Assembly (NCBI RefSeq): GCF_000379105.1
Contig: NZ_KB900609.1
Span: 5,925,962-5,989,961, forward strand
Origin: Methylobacterium sp. WSM2598
GTDB taxonomy: Bacteria; Pseudomonadota; Alphaproteobacteria; Rhizobiales; Beijerinckiaceae
Length of the DNA: 64,000 bases
Direction: 5' to 3'
This document shows, one piece after another, positions 1-7,988 of this stretch. A model generated the notes under the pieces. That model was not told where the DNA came from, did not search any database, and worked only from the letters and a program-made list of their open reading frames with translations. A program made the position numbers and the translations under genes. How positions within the stretch are numbered: the first letter of the stretch is position 1; every line of letters begins with the position of its first letter.

Positions 1-2588
1 AGGGCGGCCCAGGCGCGCCGGTCGGCCTCGGCGAGCCCGGCCTCGGCGGCCGCGAGCCGATCCGCCGCCGCGCGCCGCGCCGCCTCGGCCTCCCGGCCGG
101 CGCCCGCGAGCCGCCGCCGCTCGGCCGCGAAGGCGCCGGGTGCCCCGGCGAGGGCGGCCCGCTCCTCCTCGGCCGCGGCGCGGCGCCCGGCGAGGTCGTC
201 GAGGGCGGCCGCGGCGCGCAGGGCGCGGTCGCCCCAGCGCGCCCGCTCCTCGGCCAGGGCGGCGGCGCGGCGGCGGCGCTCCGCGGCCGCACGGGCGAGG
301 GCGAGGGCGGCGGCCCTCGCCTCGGCCGCGGCGGCGCGCCGGGTCGCCACCGCCTGCCGCAGGCGGGCGAGATCCTCCGGCGCCTGCCCCGGCAGGGCCG
401 CGAGGGCGTCCTCGGCGGCCTCGATCCGGGCCGCCGCCTCCTCGGCCTCCTCGGCGAGCCGCGCCTCGGCCTCGTCCCGGGCCGCGCGCCGCGCCGCCGC
501 CTCGGCCGCGCGGCGCTCCGCGGCCACCAGGGCGGCGCGGGCCGCGTCGAGGCGGGTGCGGGCGAGGCGGGCCGCGTCGAGGGCCCGCGTCTCCCGGGCG
601 GCGGCCTCGCGCGCCCGCTCCTGCCGCACCGCGCCGGCGGCGCGGGCGGCCTGCGCCGCCTCGCGGGCCTTGGCCGCTGCCTGCCGCAGCGCGTCGAGCC
701 GGGCGCGCGCGGCGAGGCGCAGGGCGGCGGGCGAGGGCGCCTCGGCGGAGACCGTGAAGCCGTCCCAGCGCACGAGGTCGCCCGCGAGGGTGACGAGGCG
801 CTGGCCCGGCCGCAGGCGCGCCGCCAGGGCGGCGGCCTCGCCGCGGGCGACGATCCCGACCTGCCGCAGGCGCCGGGCGAGGAGCGGCGGGCCGTCCACC
901 ACGCGCGAGAGGGGCAGGGCACCGGCGGGAAGCGGCGGGTCGGCGGGATCCTCCGGCGCCCCGGCCCAGTGGGCGGGGGCGGCCGGGTCGGTCGCCGCGT
1001 CGAGATCCTCGCCCAGGGCCGCCGCGAGGGCCGCCTCGTGCCCCGGCGCGACGCGCAGCGCGTCGAGGAGCGGCGGGAAGCGCGCGGGAGGCGCCACCAG
1101 GCCCGCGAGGGTGCCCGCCTCGGCCTCGCGGCGGGCGGCCTCGCGCTCCGCGTCGGCCAGGGCCGGACGCCCGCGCGCCTCCGCGTCGCGGGCCTCCGCG
1201 AGGTCCTCGCGCGCCGCGGCGGCCTCGTCCTCGGCCTGCTCGCTCAGCGCCGACGCCTCCGCCAGGGCGGCGCGCAGGCGCGCGAGCGCCGGCGCCTCGT
1301 CGGCCTCGCCGGCCCGCTCGCGGGCGAGGCGCGCCCGCTCGGCGGCGAGGCGCTCGGCGCGGGTGCGCCCGTCGCGCAGGGCGCGCTCCAGGGCGCCGCG
1401 GCGGGCGCTCCCCTCGGCGGCGGCGGCCTGGGCGGCCGAGAGCGCCGCCTCGGCGGCGGCGAGGGCGGCCTCGGCGGCGACGGCCCGCTGCTCGGCCGCC
1501 GCGCGCGCCCCCGCCCCGTCCGGGTCGGCCGCCAGGGCGGCGGCCTCGGCCTCGAGGCGGGCGAGGCTCGCCCGCGCGTCGTCGCGGCTCTCCGCCTGCC
1601 GGGCGGCGTCGCGGGCGAGGTCGGCGAGGCGCTGAGTGAGGTCGCGCAGGCGCTCGGCGGCGCGGTTCTCCTCGGCATCGAGGGCCGCCGCCGCCTGGGT
1701 CAGCCGCTGCAGCGCGGCGGCGGCCCGCGCCTCCTCCTCGCGCAGGCGGGGCAGGCCGGCGGCGGCGAGGGCCTGGGCGGTCGCGGCGGCGGCCTGCCCC
1801 GCCTGCGCGGCGGCGACCCGCTCGGCGGCGGCGGCGGCCTCCCGCCCGGCCCGCGCCGCCTCCTCCCGGGCCCGCCCGTGGGCGATGAGGTGGAGCAGCG
1901 CCTCGCCCCGGCGGATCGCGGCGGCGACCTCGCGGTAGCGCGCGGCGGCCCTGGCCTGCCGCCGCAGGGAATCGACCCCGGAGCTGATCGCGCCGAGCAC
2001 GTCCTCGACCCGGGCGAGGTTCTCCTCGGCGGCGCGCAGGCGCAGCTCCGCCTCGTGGCGGCGGGCATGCAGGCCGCCGATCCCGGCCGCCTCCTCCAGC
2101 ACCCGCCGCCGCGCCTGGGGCTTGGCCGCGATCATCTCGGCCACCTGGCCCTGGCGGACCATCGCGGGCGAGCGCGCACCCGTCGAGGCGTCGGCGAAGA
2201 GCAGCTGCACGTCGCGGGCGCGCACCTCGCGGCCGTTGACGCGGTAGGTGGAGCCGGCGCCCCGGTCGATCCGCCGCGTCACGTCGAGCGCGTCCGCGCC
2301 GTTGAAGGCGGCGGGGGCCGTGCGGGCGTTGTTGTCCAGGGTCAGCGTCACCTCCGCGTGGCTGCGGCCGGGTCGGCCACCGGATCCGGAGAAGATCACG
2401 TCGTCCATGCCGGAGGCGCGCAGGCTCTTGTGCGAGCTCTCGCCCATCACCCAGCGCAGGGCCTCGACCAGGTTCGACTTGCCGCAGCCGTTCGGCCCGA
2501 TGATCCCGGTGAGGCCGGGCTCGATCGGGACCTCGCTCGGCTCGACGAAGGTCTTGAAGCCGACGATGCGCAGGCGGGTGAGACGCAT
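1..2588 (-). CDS. smc: Chromosome segregation ATPase Smc (3' end outside window)
   Basis: Smc is the ATP-driven DNA loop-forming subunit of the bacterial condensin complex, working with ScpA and ScpB on the nucleoid. The reading frame starts at the ATG at 2586-2588 and runs off the left edge, so about 862 residues are visible; full Smc proteins are near 1150. An ABC-type N-terminal head carries Walker A GPNGCGKS at residues 31-38, followed by a very long Ala/Glu/Arg-rich coiled coil. A hinge-like globular stretch (LDALRVAPGHEAALAAALG) lies near residue 510. The C-terminal head with the signature motif and Walker B is outside the window. The low-complexity coiled coil makes other frames look open. 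Neighbours dsbA-like, DUF721 and mutY are a familiar alphaproteobacterial context. Confidence 0.95.
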   Translation of the reverse strand, partial: MRLTRLRIVGFKTFVEPSEVPIEPGLTGIIGPNGCGKSNLVEALRWVMGESSHKSLRASGMDDVIFSGSGGRPGRSHAEVTLTLDNNARTAPAAFNGADALDVTRRIDRGAGSTYRVNGREVRARDVQLLFADASTGARSPAMVRQGQVAEMIAAKPQARRRVLEEAAGIGGLHARRHEAELRLRAAEENLARVEDVLGAISSGVDSLRRQARAAARYREVAAAIRRGEALLHLIAHGRAREEAARAGREAAAAAERVAAAQAGQAAAATAQALAAAGLPRLREEEARAAAALQRLTQAAAALDAEENRAAERLRDLTQRLADLARDAARQAESRDDARASLARLEAEAAALAADPDGAGARAAAEQRAVAAEAALAAAEAALSAAQAAAAEGSARRGALERALRDGRTRAERLAAERARLARERAGEADEAPALARLRAALAEASALSEQAEDEAAAAREDLAEARDAEARGRPALADAEREAARREAEAGTLAGLVAPPARFPPLLDALRVAPGHEAALAAALGEDLDAATDPAAPAHWAGAPEDPADPPLPAGALPLSRVVDGPPLLARRLRQVGIVARGEAAALAARLRPGQRLVTLAGDLVRWDGFTVSAEAPSPAALRLAARARLDALRQAAAKAREAAQAARAAGAVRQERAREAAARETRALDAARLARTRLDAARAALVAAERRAAEAAARRAARDEAEARLAEEAEEAAARIEAAEDALAALPGQAPEDLARLRQAVATRRAAAAEARAAALALARAAAERRRRAAALAEERARWGDRALRAAAALDDLAGRRAAAEEERAALAGAPGAFAAERRRLAGAGREAEAARRAAADRLAAAEAGLAEADRRAWAA

Positions 2589-2698
2589 GGGTGACGACCG
2601 GAAGGCGCGGCGCGGCCCCTCGCGCCTCATCCGACGCGCCGGCGCCGGGTCTTGGCGCGGGTCTTGGCGCAGGAATCGGACCCCTCGCGCGGAGGGGC

Positions 2699-2749
2699 GG
2701 CCCGGAGATCAGGGCGGCCCGGAGATCAGGGCGGCCCGGAGATCAGGGC
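2699..2749. repeat. Three tandem copies of a 17-bp unit
   Basis: The unit cggcccggagatcaggg repeats with an exact 17-bp period (the ggagatc core begins at 2704, 2721 and 2738) in the gap between smc and the DsbA-like gene. The repeat runs into a fragment that resembles the start of the DsbA-like gene. Confidence 0.85.
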
Positions 2750-2800
2750 CGCCCCGAGGGCCGCGCCGGCCCCGGTCAACGCCTCGCGCCGTGTCGCCGC
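2726..2800 (-). pseudogene. Remnant resembling the 5' end of the adjacent dsbA-like gene
   Basis: Read on the minus strand, this short stretch translates as TRREALTGAGAALGAAL and then reaches a TGA at 2726-2728. It closely resembles TRRDALTLTGSALGAAL, the Tat-type signal of the DsbA-like protein encoded at 2856-3500, and the DNA matches nearly base for base over cggcgcga-gcgttgac and gcggccctcgg-gcggccctg. No start codon or thioredoxin domain accompanies it. It is probably the surviving tip of a duplicated gene. Chance similarity of GC-rich signal-peptide DNA cannot be ruled out. Confidence 0.45.
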
Positions 2801-2855
2801 GGCGGCGGCTCCTGTGGGTGGCGGGAGGGAACGGGGCCCGCGCCGCGGCGCGCGA

Positions 2856-3500
2856 TCACGCCCCGACGATCGGCTTGATCACCTTCTCGAGCCCCTCGAT
2901 CGACACCTCGCCCTGGAACTTCTGGCCGTTGATGAAGAAGGTCGGCGTCGCGGTGACCTTGAACACCGCCATGCCGCGCTCCTTCACGGTGTTGATCGCG
3001 TCGTAGAGCTTCTGGTCCTTGAGGGTCGCCTCGAACTTCTCGCGGGAGAAGCCGGCTTGGCGCATCATCTGCTCCAGGGCGTCGAGGGGTTTCGGGACGA
3101 AGGCCCAGGTCGGCTGCTGGTCGAAGAGCAGGTCGGTGATCGGGTAGTAGCGCGCCGAATCGTCCGCCCGCGCCAGCATGAAGGCCGCCGTGGCGAGCGG
3201 ATCGAGGGGGAATTCCCGCAGGGTGAAGCGCACCTTGCCGGTGTCGATCCAGCGCTCCTTGAGCGCCGGCCAGGTGGTCTTGTGGAACGCCGCGCAGTGC
3301 GAGCAGGTCATCGAGGCGTACTCGATGATGGTGCACTTCGCCTCGGCCGGCCCGAGCCAGACGTCGCCGAGGGGGCCGGGCTGCATCAGGGCATCCGGCG
3401 AGGCGGCCTGCGCGAGGGCAGGAAGCCGCAGCCCGGGCAGCAGCAGGGCCGCGCCGAGGGCCGAGCCGGTGAGCGTCAACGCGTCGCGCCGGGTGATCAT
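2856..3500 (-). CDS. DsbA-family thiol oxidoreductase with Tat-like signal
   Basis: This 214-residue thioredoxin-fold protein probably acts on disulfide bonds in exported proteins. The N-terminus MITRRDALTLTGSALGAALLL contains a twin arginine and a hydrophobic core, so Tat or Sec export to the periplasm is likely. The active site is C66-S-H-C69 in the context EYASMTCSHCAAFH, and the cis-proline motif ATPTFFING is present near residue 190, both as expected for the DsbA/DsbG-like family. The start ATG is at 3498-3500. It lies between smc and the DUF721 gene on the same strand, an arrangement seen in other alphaproteobacteria. Whether it works as an oxidase or an isomerase cannot be told from sequence. 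Confidence 0.9.
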   Translation of the reverse strand: MITRRDALTLTGSALGAALLLPGLRLPALAQAASPDALMQPGPLGDVWLGPAEAKCTIIEYASMTCSHCAAFHKTTWPALKERWIDTGKVRFTLREFPLDPLATAAFMLARADDSARYYPITDLLFDQQPTWAFVPKPLDALEQMMRQAGFSREKFEATLKDQKLYDAINTVKERGMAVFKVTATPTFFINGQKFQGEVSIEGLEKVIKPIVGA

Positions 3501-3599
3501 GGATGGGTCTCCGAGACGAGCCGGGGGAGTGGAACGGGAGCGGTAGAATCGCCGCCGCGTCCTGGCAAGGCGCCGGGGTGTCGCCCGGGCCGCGCACCC

Positions 3600-4085
3600 T
3601 CACCCGCGGGCGGTCATCACGGCGATGCCGAGCCGGTCGAGGGCGTCGCGCAGCCCGTCCTCGCCGATGGCGGAGACCGCCTTCGCCACCTCGCCCCGGC
3701 GGGCCGGATCGAGGCTCGGGGGCGCGGGCGCGCGCTTGGCGCCGCGGGCGATCCGGTCCTGGCGCAGGCTCAGCCGGCCGACGCAGGCGAAGCCGTAATG
3801 CCGGTTGATCCGCTCGATCACCAGGGGGGCGAGGTGCTGGAGTTCGAGGGCGAAGGCTCCCTCGACCCGCACCACCAGGGTGCCGGGTGCCGGGCGCGCC
3901 TCGCCGGCCCGCCCGCCGTGGCGGCGCGGCCACTCGAACTTCTCCGGCTGGCAGAAGCCGGCGAGCCGCTCGCCCACGATCTCGGGCCAGGACGCGAGGA
4001 TGTCGGTCGAGGCGAAACCCTGGGCGGCGAAGACCGGCCCGAGGGACCGCTCGATCAGTTCGCTCAGGGGCTTGGGGCGGGCCAT
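3600..4085 (-). CDS. DUF721 / DciA-like protein
   Basis: This protein of about 161 residues belongs to the DUF721 family. Some family members (DciA) interact with the replicative helicase DnaB and help load it; that role is inferred here from the family only. The frame is open further upstream to 4229, but the family-like sequence begins at MARPKPLSELIERSLGPVFA, so the ATG at 4083-4085 is preferred. Landmarks are the N-terminal helix with LSELIERSL, a W-PEIVGERLAGFCQPEKFEW segment and a central beta region containing TLVVRVEGAFALELQHLAP. A basic Ala/Arg/Pro-rich linker precedes the short C-terminal helices. It diverges from mutY across about 120 bp. Confidence 0.8.
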   Translation of the reverse strand: MARPKPLSELIERSLGPVFAAQGFASTDILASWPEIVGERLAGFCQPEKFEWPRRHGGRAGEARPAPGTLVVRVEGAFALELQHLAPLVIERINRHYGFACVGRLSLRQDRIARGAKRAPAPPSLDPARRGEVAKAVSAIGEDGLRDALDRLGIAVMTARG

Positions 4086-4205
4086 CGGGGCGTCATCCTG
4101 GCGTTTGCGGAGCACGAGACCCCGGCGGGCATGAAGGCTTCGTTCCCCGGGAGGGCGCCGCGAGGCCGCTCCCCAGGGGCGGGAAAACGGGCTAAGCGAG
4201 GCGGC

Positions 4206-5423
4206 ATGGTAGCGCCCGCCGCGTCGCACTCAAGGCCGGACGCAGCCGACCTCCTGGTCTGGTACGACCGCCACCGCCGCGCGCTGCCCTGGCGCGCCGC
4301 GCCGGGCAGCGTGCCCGACCCCTACCGGGTCTGGCTGTCGGAGATCATGCTGCAGCAGACCACCGTCGCTGCGGTGAAGCCCTATTTCGCCCGCTTCCTG
4401 GAGCGGTTCCCGACCGTGGCGGCGCTCGCCGCGGCCCCCGAGGAGGCGGTGATGAGCGCCTGGGCGGGGCTCGGCTACTACTCGCGGGCCCGCAACCTCC
4501 ACGCCTGCGCCAAGGCCGTGGCGGCGGCGGGCGGCTTCCCCGACACGGTGGAGGGGCTGCGCCGGCTCCCGGGCATCGGCGCCTACACGGCCGGGGCCAT
4601 CGCGGCGATCGCCTTCGACCGGCCGGCCGCCGCCGTGGACGGCAACGTCGAGCGGGTGGTGTCGCGGCTCTTCGCGATCGAGACGCCGCTGCCGGCGGCG
4701 CGGGCGGAGATCCGGGCGCTCGCCGAATCGCTGGTGCCGCGGACGCGGCCGGGCGATTTCGCGCAGGCGGTGATGGATCTCGGCGCGACGCTGTGCACGC
4801 CCAAGCGGCCGGCCTGCGCCCTCTGCCCCTGGATGGCGCCCTGCCGGGCCCGCGCCGAGGGGCTGCAGGAGAGCTTCCCGCGCAAGATCCGGCGGGAGCC
4901 CGGCCTCCTGCGCCGCGGCGCCGCCTTCGTGGCGGTGCGGGCCGGCGACGAGGCGGTGCTGCTGCGCACCCGCCCGCCCGAGGGGCTGCTCGGCAGCATG
5001 GCGGAGCCGCCGACGAGCGCCTGGACGCCGGATTACGACCCCGCCCACGGCCTGCTCGACGCGCCGCTCGATGCCCGCTGGAAGCGGCTGCCCGGGGTGG
5101 TGCGCCACACCTTCACGCATTTCCCGCTCGAACTGACGGTCTTCCTCGCCCGCGTCGCGGCCCGCACCGAGGCGCCGGAGGGCATGCGCTTCACCCCCCG
5201 CGACGCGCTCGCGGACGAGCCCCTCCCCGGGGCGATGAGGAAGGTGCTGGCCCATGCCCTGGAGCCGCGGGCCGCGCCGGCGCCGCCGCCCGCCCCGCCG
5301 CCGGACCTCGCCACGCCGCCCGAGCCCCCGGCCGTCCCGCGGCGGGGCCCGCTGCCGAAGGTGCTGCCGCGCCGCCCGGCCTCGGCCGCGCCCATCCGCA
5401 AGGACGGGCCGCGCAAGCGCTGA
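4206..5423 (+). CDS. mutY: A/G-specific adenine DNA glycosylase MutY
   Basis: MutY removes adenine mispaired with 8-oxoguanine in base excision repair. The protein is about 405 residues, slightly longer than the usual 350-370. Visible features are the catalytic Glu46 in SEIMLQQTTV, the helix-hairpin-helix LPGIGAYTAGAIAAIAF, catalytic Asp145 in AVDGNVERVVSR, and the 4Fe-4S cluster cysteines C197, C204, C207 and C213 (C-x6-C-x2-C-x5-C). A C-terminal NUDIX-like 8-oxoG recognition domain follows, then an unusual Pro/Ala/Arg-rich tail of about 50 residues. The frame extends far upstream, but homology starts at MVAPAASHSRPDAADLL, so the ATG at 4206 was chosen. It converges on the FkbM gene with a 12-bp gap. 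Confidence 0.95.
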   Translation: MVAPAASHSRPDAADLLVWYDRHRRALPWRAAPGSVPDPYRVWLSEIMLQQTTVAAVKPYFARFLERFPTVAALAAAPEEAVMSAWAGLGYYSRARNLHACAKAVAAAGGFPDTVEGLRRLPGIGAYTAGAIAAIAFDRPAAAVDGNVERVVSRLFAIETPLPAARAEIRALAESLVPRTRPGDFAQAVMDLGATLCTPKRPACALCPWMAPCRARAEGLQESFPRKIRREPGLLRRGAAFVAVRAGDEAVLLRTRPPEGLLGSMAEPPTSAWTPDYDPAHGLLDAPLDARWKRLPGVVRHTFTHFPLELTVFLARVAARTEAPEGMRFTPRDALADEPLPGAMRKVLAHALEPRAAPAPPPAPPPDLATPPEPPAVPRRGPLPKVLPRRPASAAPIRKDGPRKR

Positions 5424-5435
5424 GGCCGGCGCCGA

Positions 5436-6167
5436 TCAGGCCGGGCGCGCCTTGAGCGCGGCGATCTCGCGGTGCATCGCTTCCTCCGCGCGCACGGCCC
5501 AGGCCCGCACGTAATCGTCCGCCGGGCACACGAAGAACCGCGCCAGTTCCGGGCGCTCCCGCGCGACGTAGAACCGGTTGAGCCCGTCGAACAGCACGAA
5601 GTCGTAGCCGGCTTCCACCAGGAGCGGGTCCCAGGCGGCGAAGCTCGGCACGTCCGTGAGCGGCTCGGTCGCCTCCGCCAGGATGATCCAGGGGCGGAAG
5701 CGGCGGAAATCCATGCCGCGCAGGGCGGCCTCCTCGCTCCCCTCGACGTCGATCTTCAGGAAGTGGATCGGACCGGGGGCATGCGCCTCGCAGATCTCCG
5801 CCAGCGTGCGGGTCGGCACCTCGTAGGTGACGCGCTCGAACCCGGCCGCCACGTGCCGCTCGGCGAAGAGGTCGGAGGCGGTGGAGAGGCCGGTGCCGGT
5901 CAGTTCGTGGAAGGTGAGCGTGCCGGAACGGTCCGTCACCGCGAAATTGAGGTTGACGTCGCGCGGCCGGTCCGCCGCGAGCTTCGCGAACCAGTGCGGC
6001 GACGGCTCGACGTTGATCCCCGACCAACCGGCCTCGTAGAACAGCTTGGTGACGGAATCGATGACGGGGTCGTGGGCGCCGAGATCGACGTAGAATCCGC
6101 GCTCCACGTCGCGCAGGGCACGCAGCAGGAGGATGTCCTCAAGGCGCTGGGCGTAGGAAATCGTCAT
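5436..6167 (-). CDS. FkbM-family SAM-dependent methyltransferase
   Basis: This 243-residue protein belongs to the FkbM methyltransferase family, whose members usually O-methylate sugars or polyketide-type hydroxyls. Sequence landmarks are the SAM-binding start YVDLGAHDPVIDSVTKLFYE, the acidic strand end INVEPSPHWF, and the family motif IHFLKIDVEGSEEAALRGMDF with its D-x-E-G core. The start ATG at 6165-6167 has no strong ribosome binding site. It sits about 1.8 kb before a glycosyltransferase/methyltransferase region, so methylation of a surface glycan is a reasonable guess. The substrate is not shown by the sequence. Confidence 0.9.
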   Translation of the reverse strand: MTISYAQRLEDILLLRALRDVERGFYVDLGAHDPVIDSVTKLFYEAGWSGINVEPSPHWFAKLAADRPRDVNLNFAVTDRSGTLTFHELTGTGLSTASDLFAERHVAAGFERVTYEVPTRTLAEICEAHAPGPIHFLKIDVEGSEEAALRGMDFRRFRPWIILAEATEPLTDVPSFAAWDPLLVEAGYDFVLFDGLNRFYVARERPELARFFVCPADDYVRAWAVRAEEAMHREIAALKARPA

Positions 6168-6234
6168 AGCGTGACCGTAGCCGAACCGTGCGGTCGAGGG
6201 AATCGAGGAGCGCGCCGGTCTCCCGCGCCGGCCC

Positions 6235-6275
6235 GAGACTCAGGGGCGAGACTCAGGGGCGAGACTCAAGGGATC
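6235..6275. repeat. 13-bp tandem repeat (about 2.5 copies)
   Basis: The unit caggggcgagact occurs at 6241-6253 and 6254-6266, with partial copies on both sides. The array ends exactly at the stop codon of the small membrane-protein gene on the minus strand (TGA complement at 6266-6268), so the repeat forms its immediate 3' flank. Confidence 0.8.
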
Positions 6276-6493
6276 GTCGAGAGCCAGGGGTCGGGTAGCA
6301 GCATCTGATTGTCGCCGCCACGGGCGATCCGATGTTGCACGCTGGCGACCATGAGCACGGCCGCGCAGAGCAGCATCGCGGTCCAGGCCAGGACGGGGGT
6401 GAAACGCTCCGCGTAGCGCCCGAACACCTGCAGGATGGCGCATCCCAGCGTGAACACCGCCGCCGATGCCAGCGGCATGGCGAGGGCTTCCAT
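6266..6493 (-). CDS. Small two-helix membrane protein (75 aa), paralogue of the product at 7067-7294
   Basis: No function is recognised. The ATG at 6491-6493 is preferred over an upstream start because AGGAGG precedes it at a good distance. The 75-residue product has two predicted membrane helices (about residues 6-25 and 33-54) joined by a short loop with RYAERFTPVLAW, then a polar C-terminal tail. It aligns without gaps to the 75-residue product 570 bp upstream: both carry LGCA, RYA, TP-L-W and AVL at matching positions. A small exported protein gene lies between the two on the same strand. The family looks like an inner-membrane small protein restricted to related bacteria, but that is inference. 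Confidence 0.7.
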   Translation of the reverse strand: MEALAMPLASAAVFTLGCAILQVFGRYAERFTPVLAWTAMLLCAAVLMVASVQHRIARGGDNQMLLPDPWLSTIP

Positions 6494-6640
6494 CGGCTCC
6501 TCCTTGCTTCGCATCGCAACGAAACTACTGCGCCGATTGCTGCGACGCACCGTCAGCGATTGCATGGCTGGGCCGCGGGCACGAGTGCCGCGGGGTTCGA
6601 CGCGACCGGAGCCGGAGCGCGGGCGACCGCGTCCCGGGCG

Positions 6641-6967
6641 CTACTCGTCGTCGCCGAACCAGTCCCGCCCGGGCTCGATGCAGCGGTACCCGACCAGGCA
6701 CTGGGGATTGTCGCGCGTCGGCACGAAGGCGTTCGCGGTCACCTCCGTCGGCTCGCAGAAGCTGCGGTCGCGCACGAAGCGGTCGTAGGTGAAGCCGCCG
6801 GTGCCCATCACCAGGGCGCCGCGCGCCCTCAGCAGACCCCGGGCCTGCCCGCAACTCATGGCCGTGGTCGCGGGACGGTCCTGCGCGGCGGCGCCGAGAA
6901 CCGCGCCGACCGAGGCCAGAGCCGCCAGAACGGGCAGAGAGGCGAACTTGTGACGAGCCGCACTCAC
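6641..6967 (-). CDS. Small exported four-cysteine protein, function unknown
   Basis: This 108-residue protein begins with a GTG at 6965-6967 and has a clear signal peptide (basic SAARHKF, then a hydrophobic stretch ending in GAAAQD). The mature part of about 80 residues has four cysteines (MSCGQAR, RSFCEPTE, PQCLVGYRC), consistent with two disulfides in the periplasm. The core TGGFTYDRFVRDRSFC followed by FVPTRDNPQCLVGYRC resembles small conserved exported hypotheticals that I associate with Hyphomicrobiales; I cannot name a function. It lies between two paralogous membrane-protein genes on the same strand, so co-expression is possible. Confidence 0.7.
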   Translation of the reverse strand: MSAARHKFASLPVLAALASVGAVLGAAAQDRPATTAMSCGQARGLLRARGALVMGTGGFTYDRFVRDRSFCEPTEVTANAFVPTRDNPQCLVGYRCIEPGRDWFGDDE

Positions 6968-7066
6968 ACGATCCCCCGCGATCAGAGGGCGGGCAGCGCG
7001 CGCTCGCCCGCTTTGATCCGGCCTACAACCGCGGCGGTCCGATGCGGCCGCCGCCGCGCCGGCCTT

Positions 7067-7294
7067 CTACAACGCTTCGAGGAACGAGATCGTCGCGGGA
7101 TCGCGTCCGAGGACTCGCTCCGGGGCCGTGTCCGTCCGCAGGCTCAGAGCGAACAGGACGGCGAAGGCCAGCACGACCGCGACCCAGGTCAGAGCCGGCG
7201 TCAGGTGGTGCGCGTAGCGGGTCGACGTTCGCAGTCCCGCGCATCCGAGCAGGAACCCGAACGTCCACAGCAGCGGCGGCGACAGAGCGCTCAT
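7067..7294 (-). CDS. Small two-helix membrane protein (75 aa), paralogue of the product at 6266-6493
   Basis: No function is recognised. The frame is open upstream to 7615, but the ATG at 7292-7294 gives a 75-residue protein of exactly the same length as its paralogue at 6266-6493, with collinear motifs (LGCAGLRTSTRYAHHLTPALTW and AVLFAL). Two hydrophobic segments span about residues 7-24 and 34-52, and the tail is polar. A purine-rich GAGGG stretch upstream could serve as ribosome binding site. The conserved length and spacing of motifs argue that this start is right and that the upstream part of the frame is fortuitous. Confidence 0.65.
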   Translation of the reverse strand: MSALSPPLLWTFGFLLGCAGLRTSTRYAHHLTPALTWVAVVLAFAVLFALSLRTDTAPERVLGRDPATISFLEAL

Positions 7295-7615
7295 CGGGCC
7301 CCCATCCCTCTTGCTTGCAACGGCTTCGGCCGGCGAGCGCCCCGCCGGCTCCGACCAGCGGGACCGCGCGACGCGGCGGCCTGCATCCGAACCCTGGGTC
7401 CGGTGGAGGCGCGCGGCATTGATTCGGATCAAGCGCGCCGGGGCGTGGGCGTCACCCCTCGCCCGGGGACCGCTCGCCCGTGTCCCGTGCGGCGGGGGCG
7501 GGGCGCGGGCGCGCCGCTCGGCCTCGCGCGGCGTCGCGAGGCCGACGAGCGACGGCACGGCGTCGGCGAGATCGCTGAGGAAGGTGCCGATGGCGAAGAT
7601 GTCGAGCGGGCTCAT

Positions 7616-7988
7616 CGTCCCGCCTCACCGTCGTGCCGTCGGGGCCGGGATCCGGCGCCGCACGTCGGGTTGCGCCGCTGCCGATCCGGCCCGCGACCGC
7701 GGGTTGTCCCGCACGCTCCCGCGCCGGCCGGACCGCGGGTTCGCGCGCCGCGGCCCCTGCCGGCGGGCCGGCGGGGATCCGCGCCCGGGATCGCCGGGCG
7801 GATCCCGCGGCAGAAATGGAGCGCGGGCGCCGCCGAGCACTGACACGTTCCCGAACCGGGCACTGCTTGCACCGACCGGGCGGGAGTTCTTGCCATGCTG
7901 TGGCCCAGCAGCTAACCTTTTACCGCACCGGCATTGTGTCTGTTCCACAACATGTTATCGAACTCCGTCAGTTCACGAGGTAGAAATA
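7616..7988. other. Intergenic region, AT-rich toward the right end
   Basis: No gene is supported here. The left part is GC-rich and open in several frames without recognisable protein sequence. From about 7900 the DNA becomes clearly AT-rich and probably holds the promoter and leader of the methyltransferase gene; GAGG at about 7977-7980 is its ribosome binding site. Confidence 0.5.

Noticed and set aside
140..2594. Long plus-strand and other-frame open frames across the first 2.6 kb
   Set aside because: They encode Arg/Ala/Pro/Gly-rich sequence and are shadows of the smc coiled coil on the minus strand, which gives a coherent protein with Walker A and hinge.
7295..7615. Upstream extension of the 75-aa membrane protein (starting MSPLDIFAIGTFLSDLADAV)
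   Set aside because: The first 25 residues look protein-like and GAGG precedes the ATG, so a tiny separate gene is conceivable, but the rest is Arg/Pro-rich and the paralogue at 6266-6493 has no such extension.
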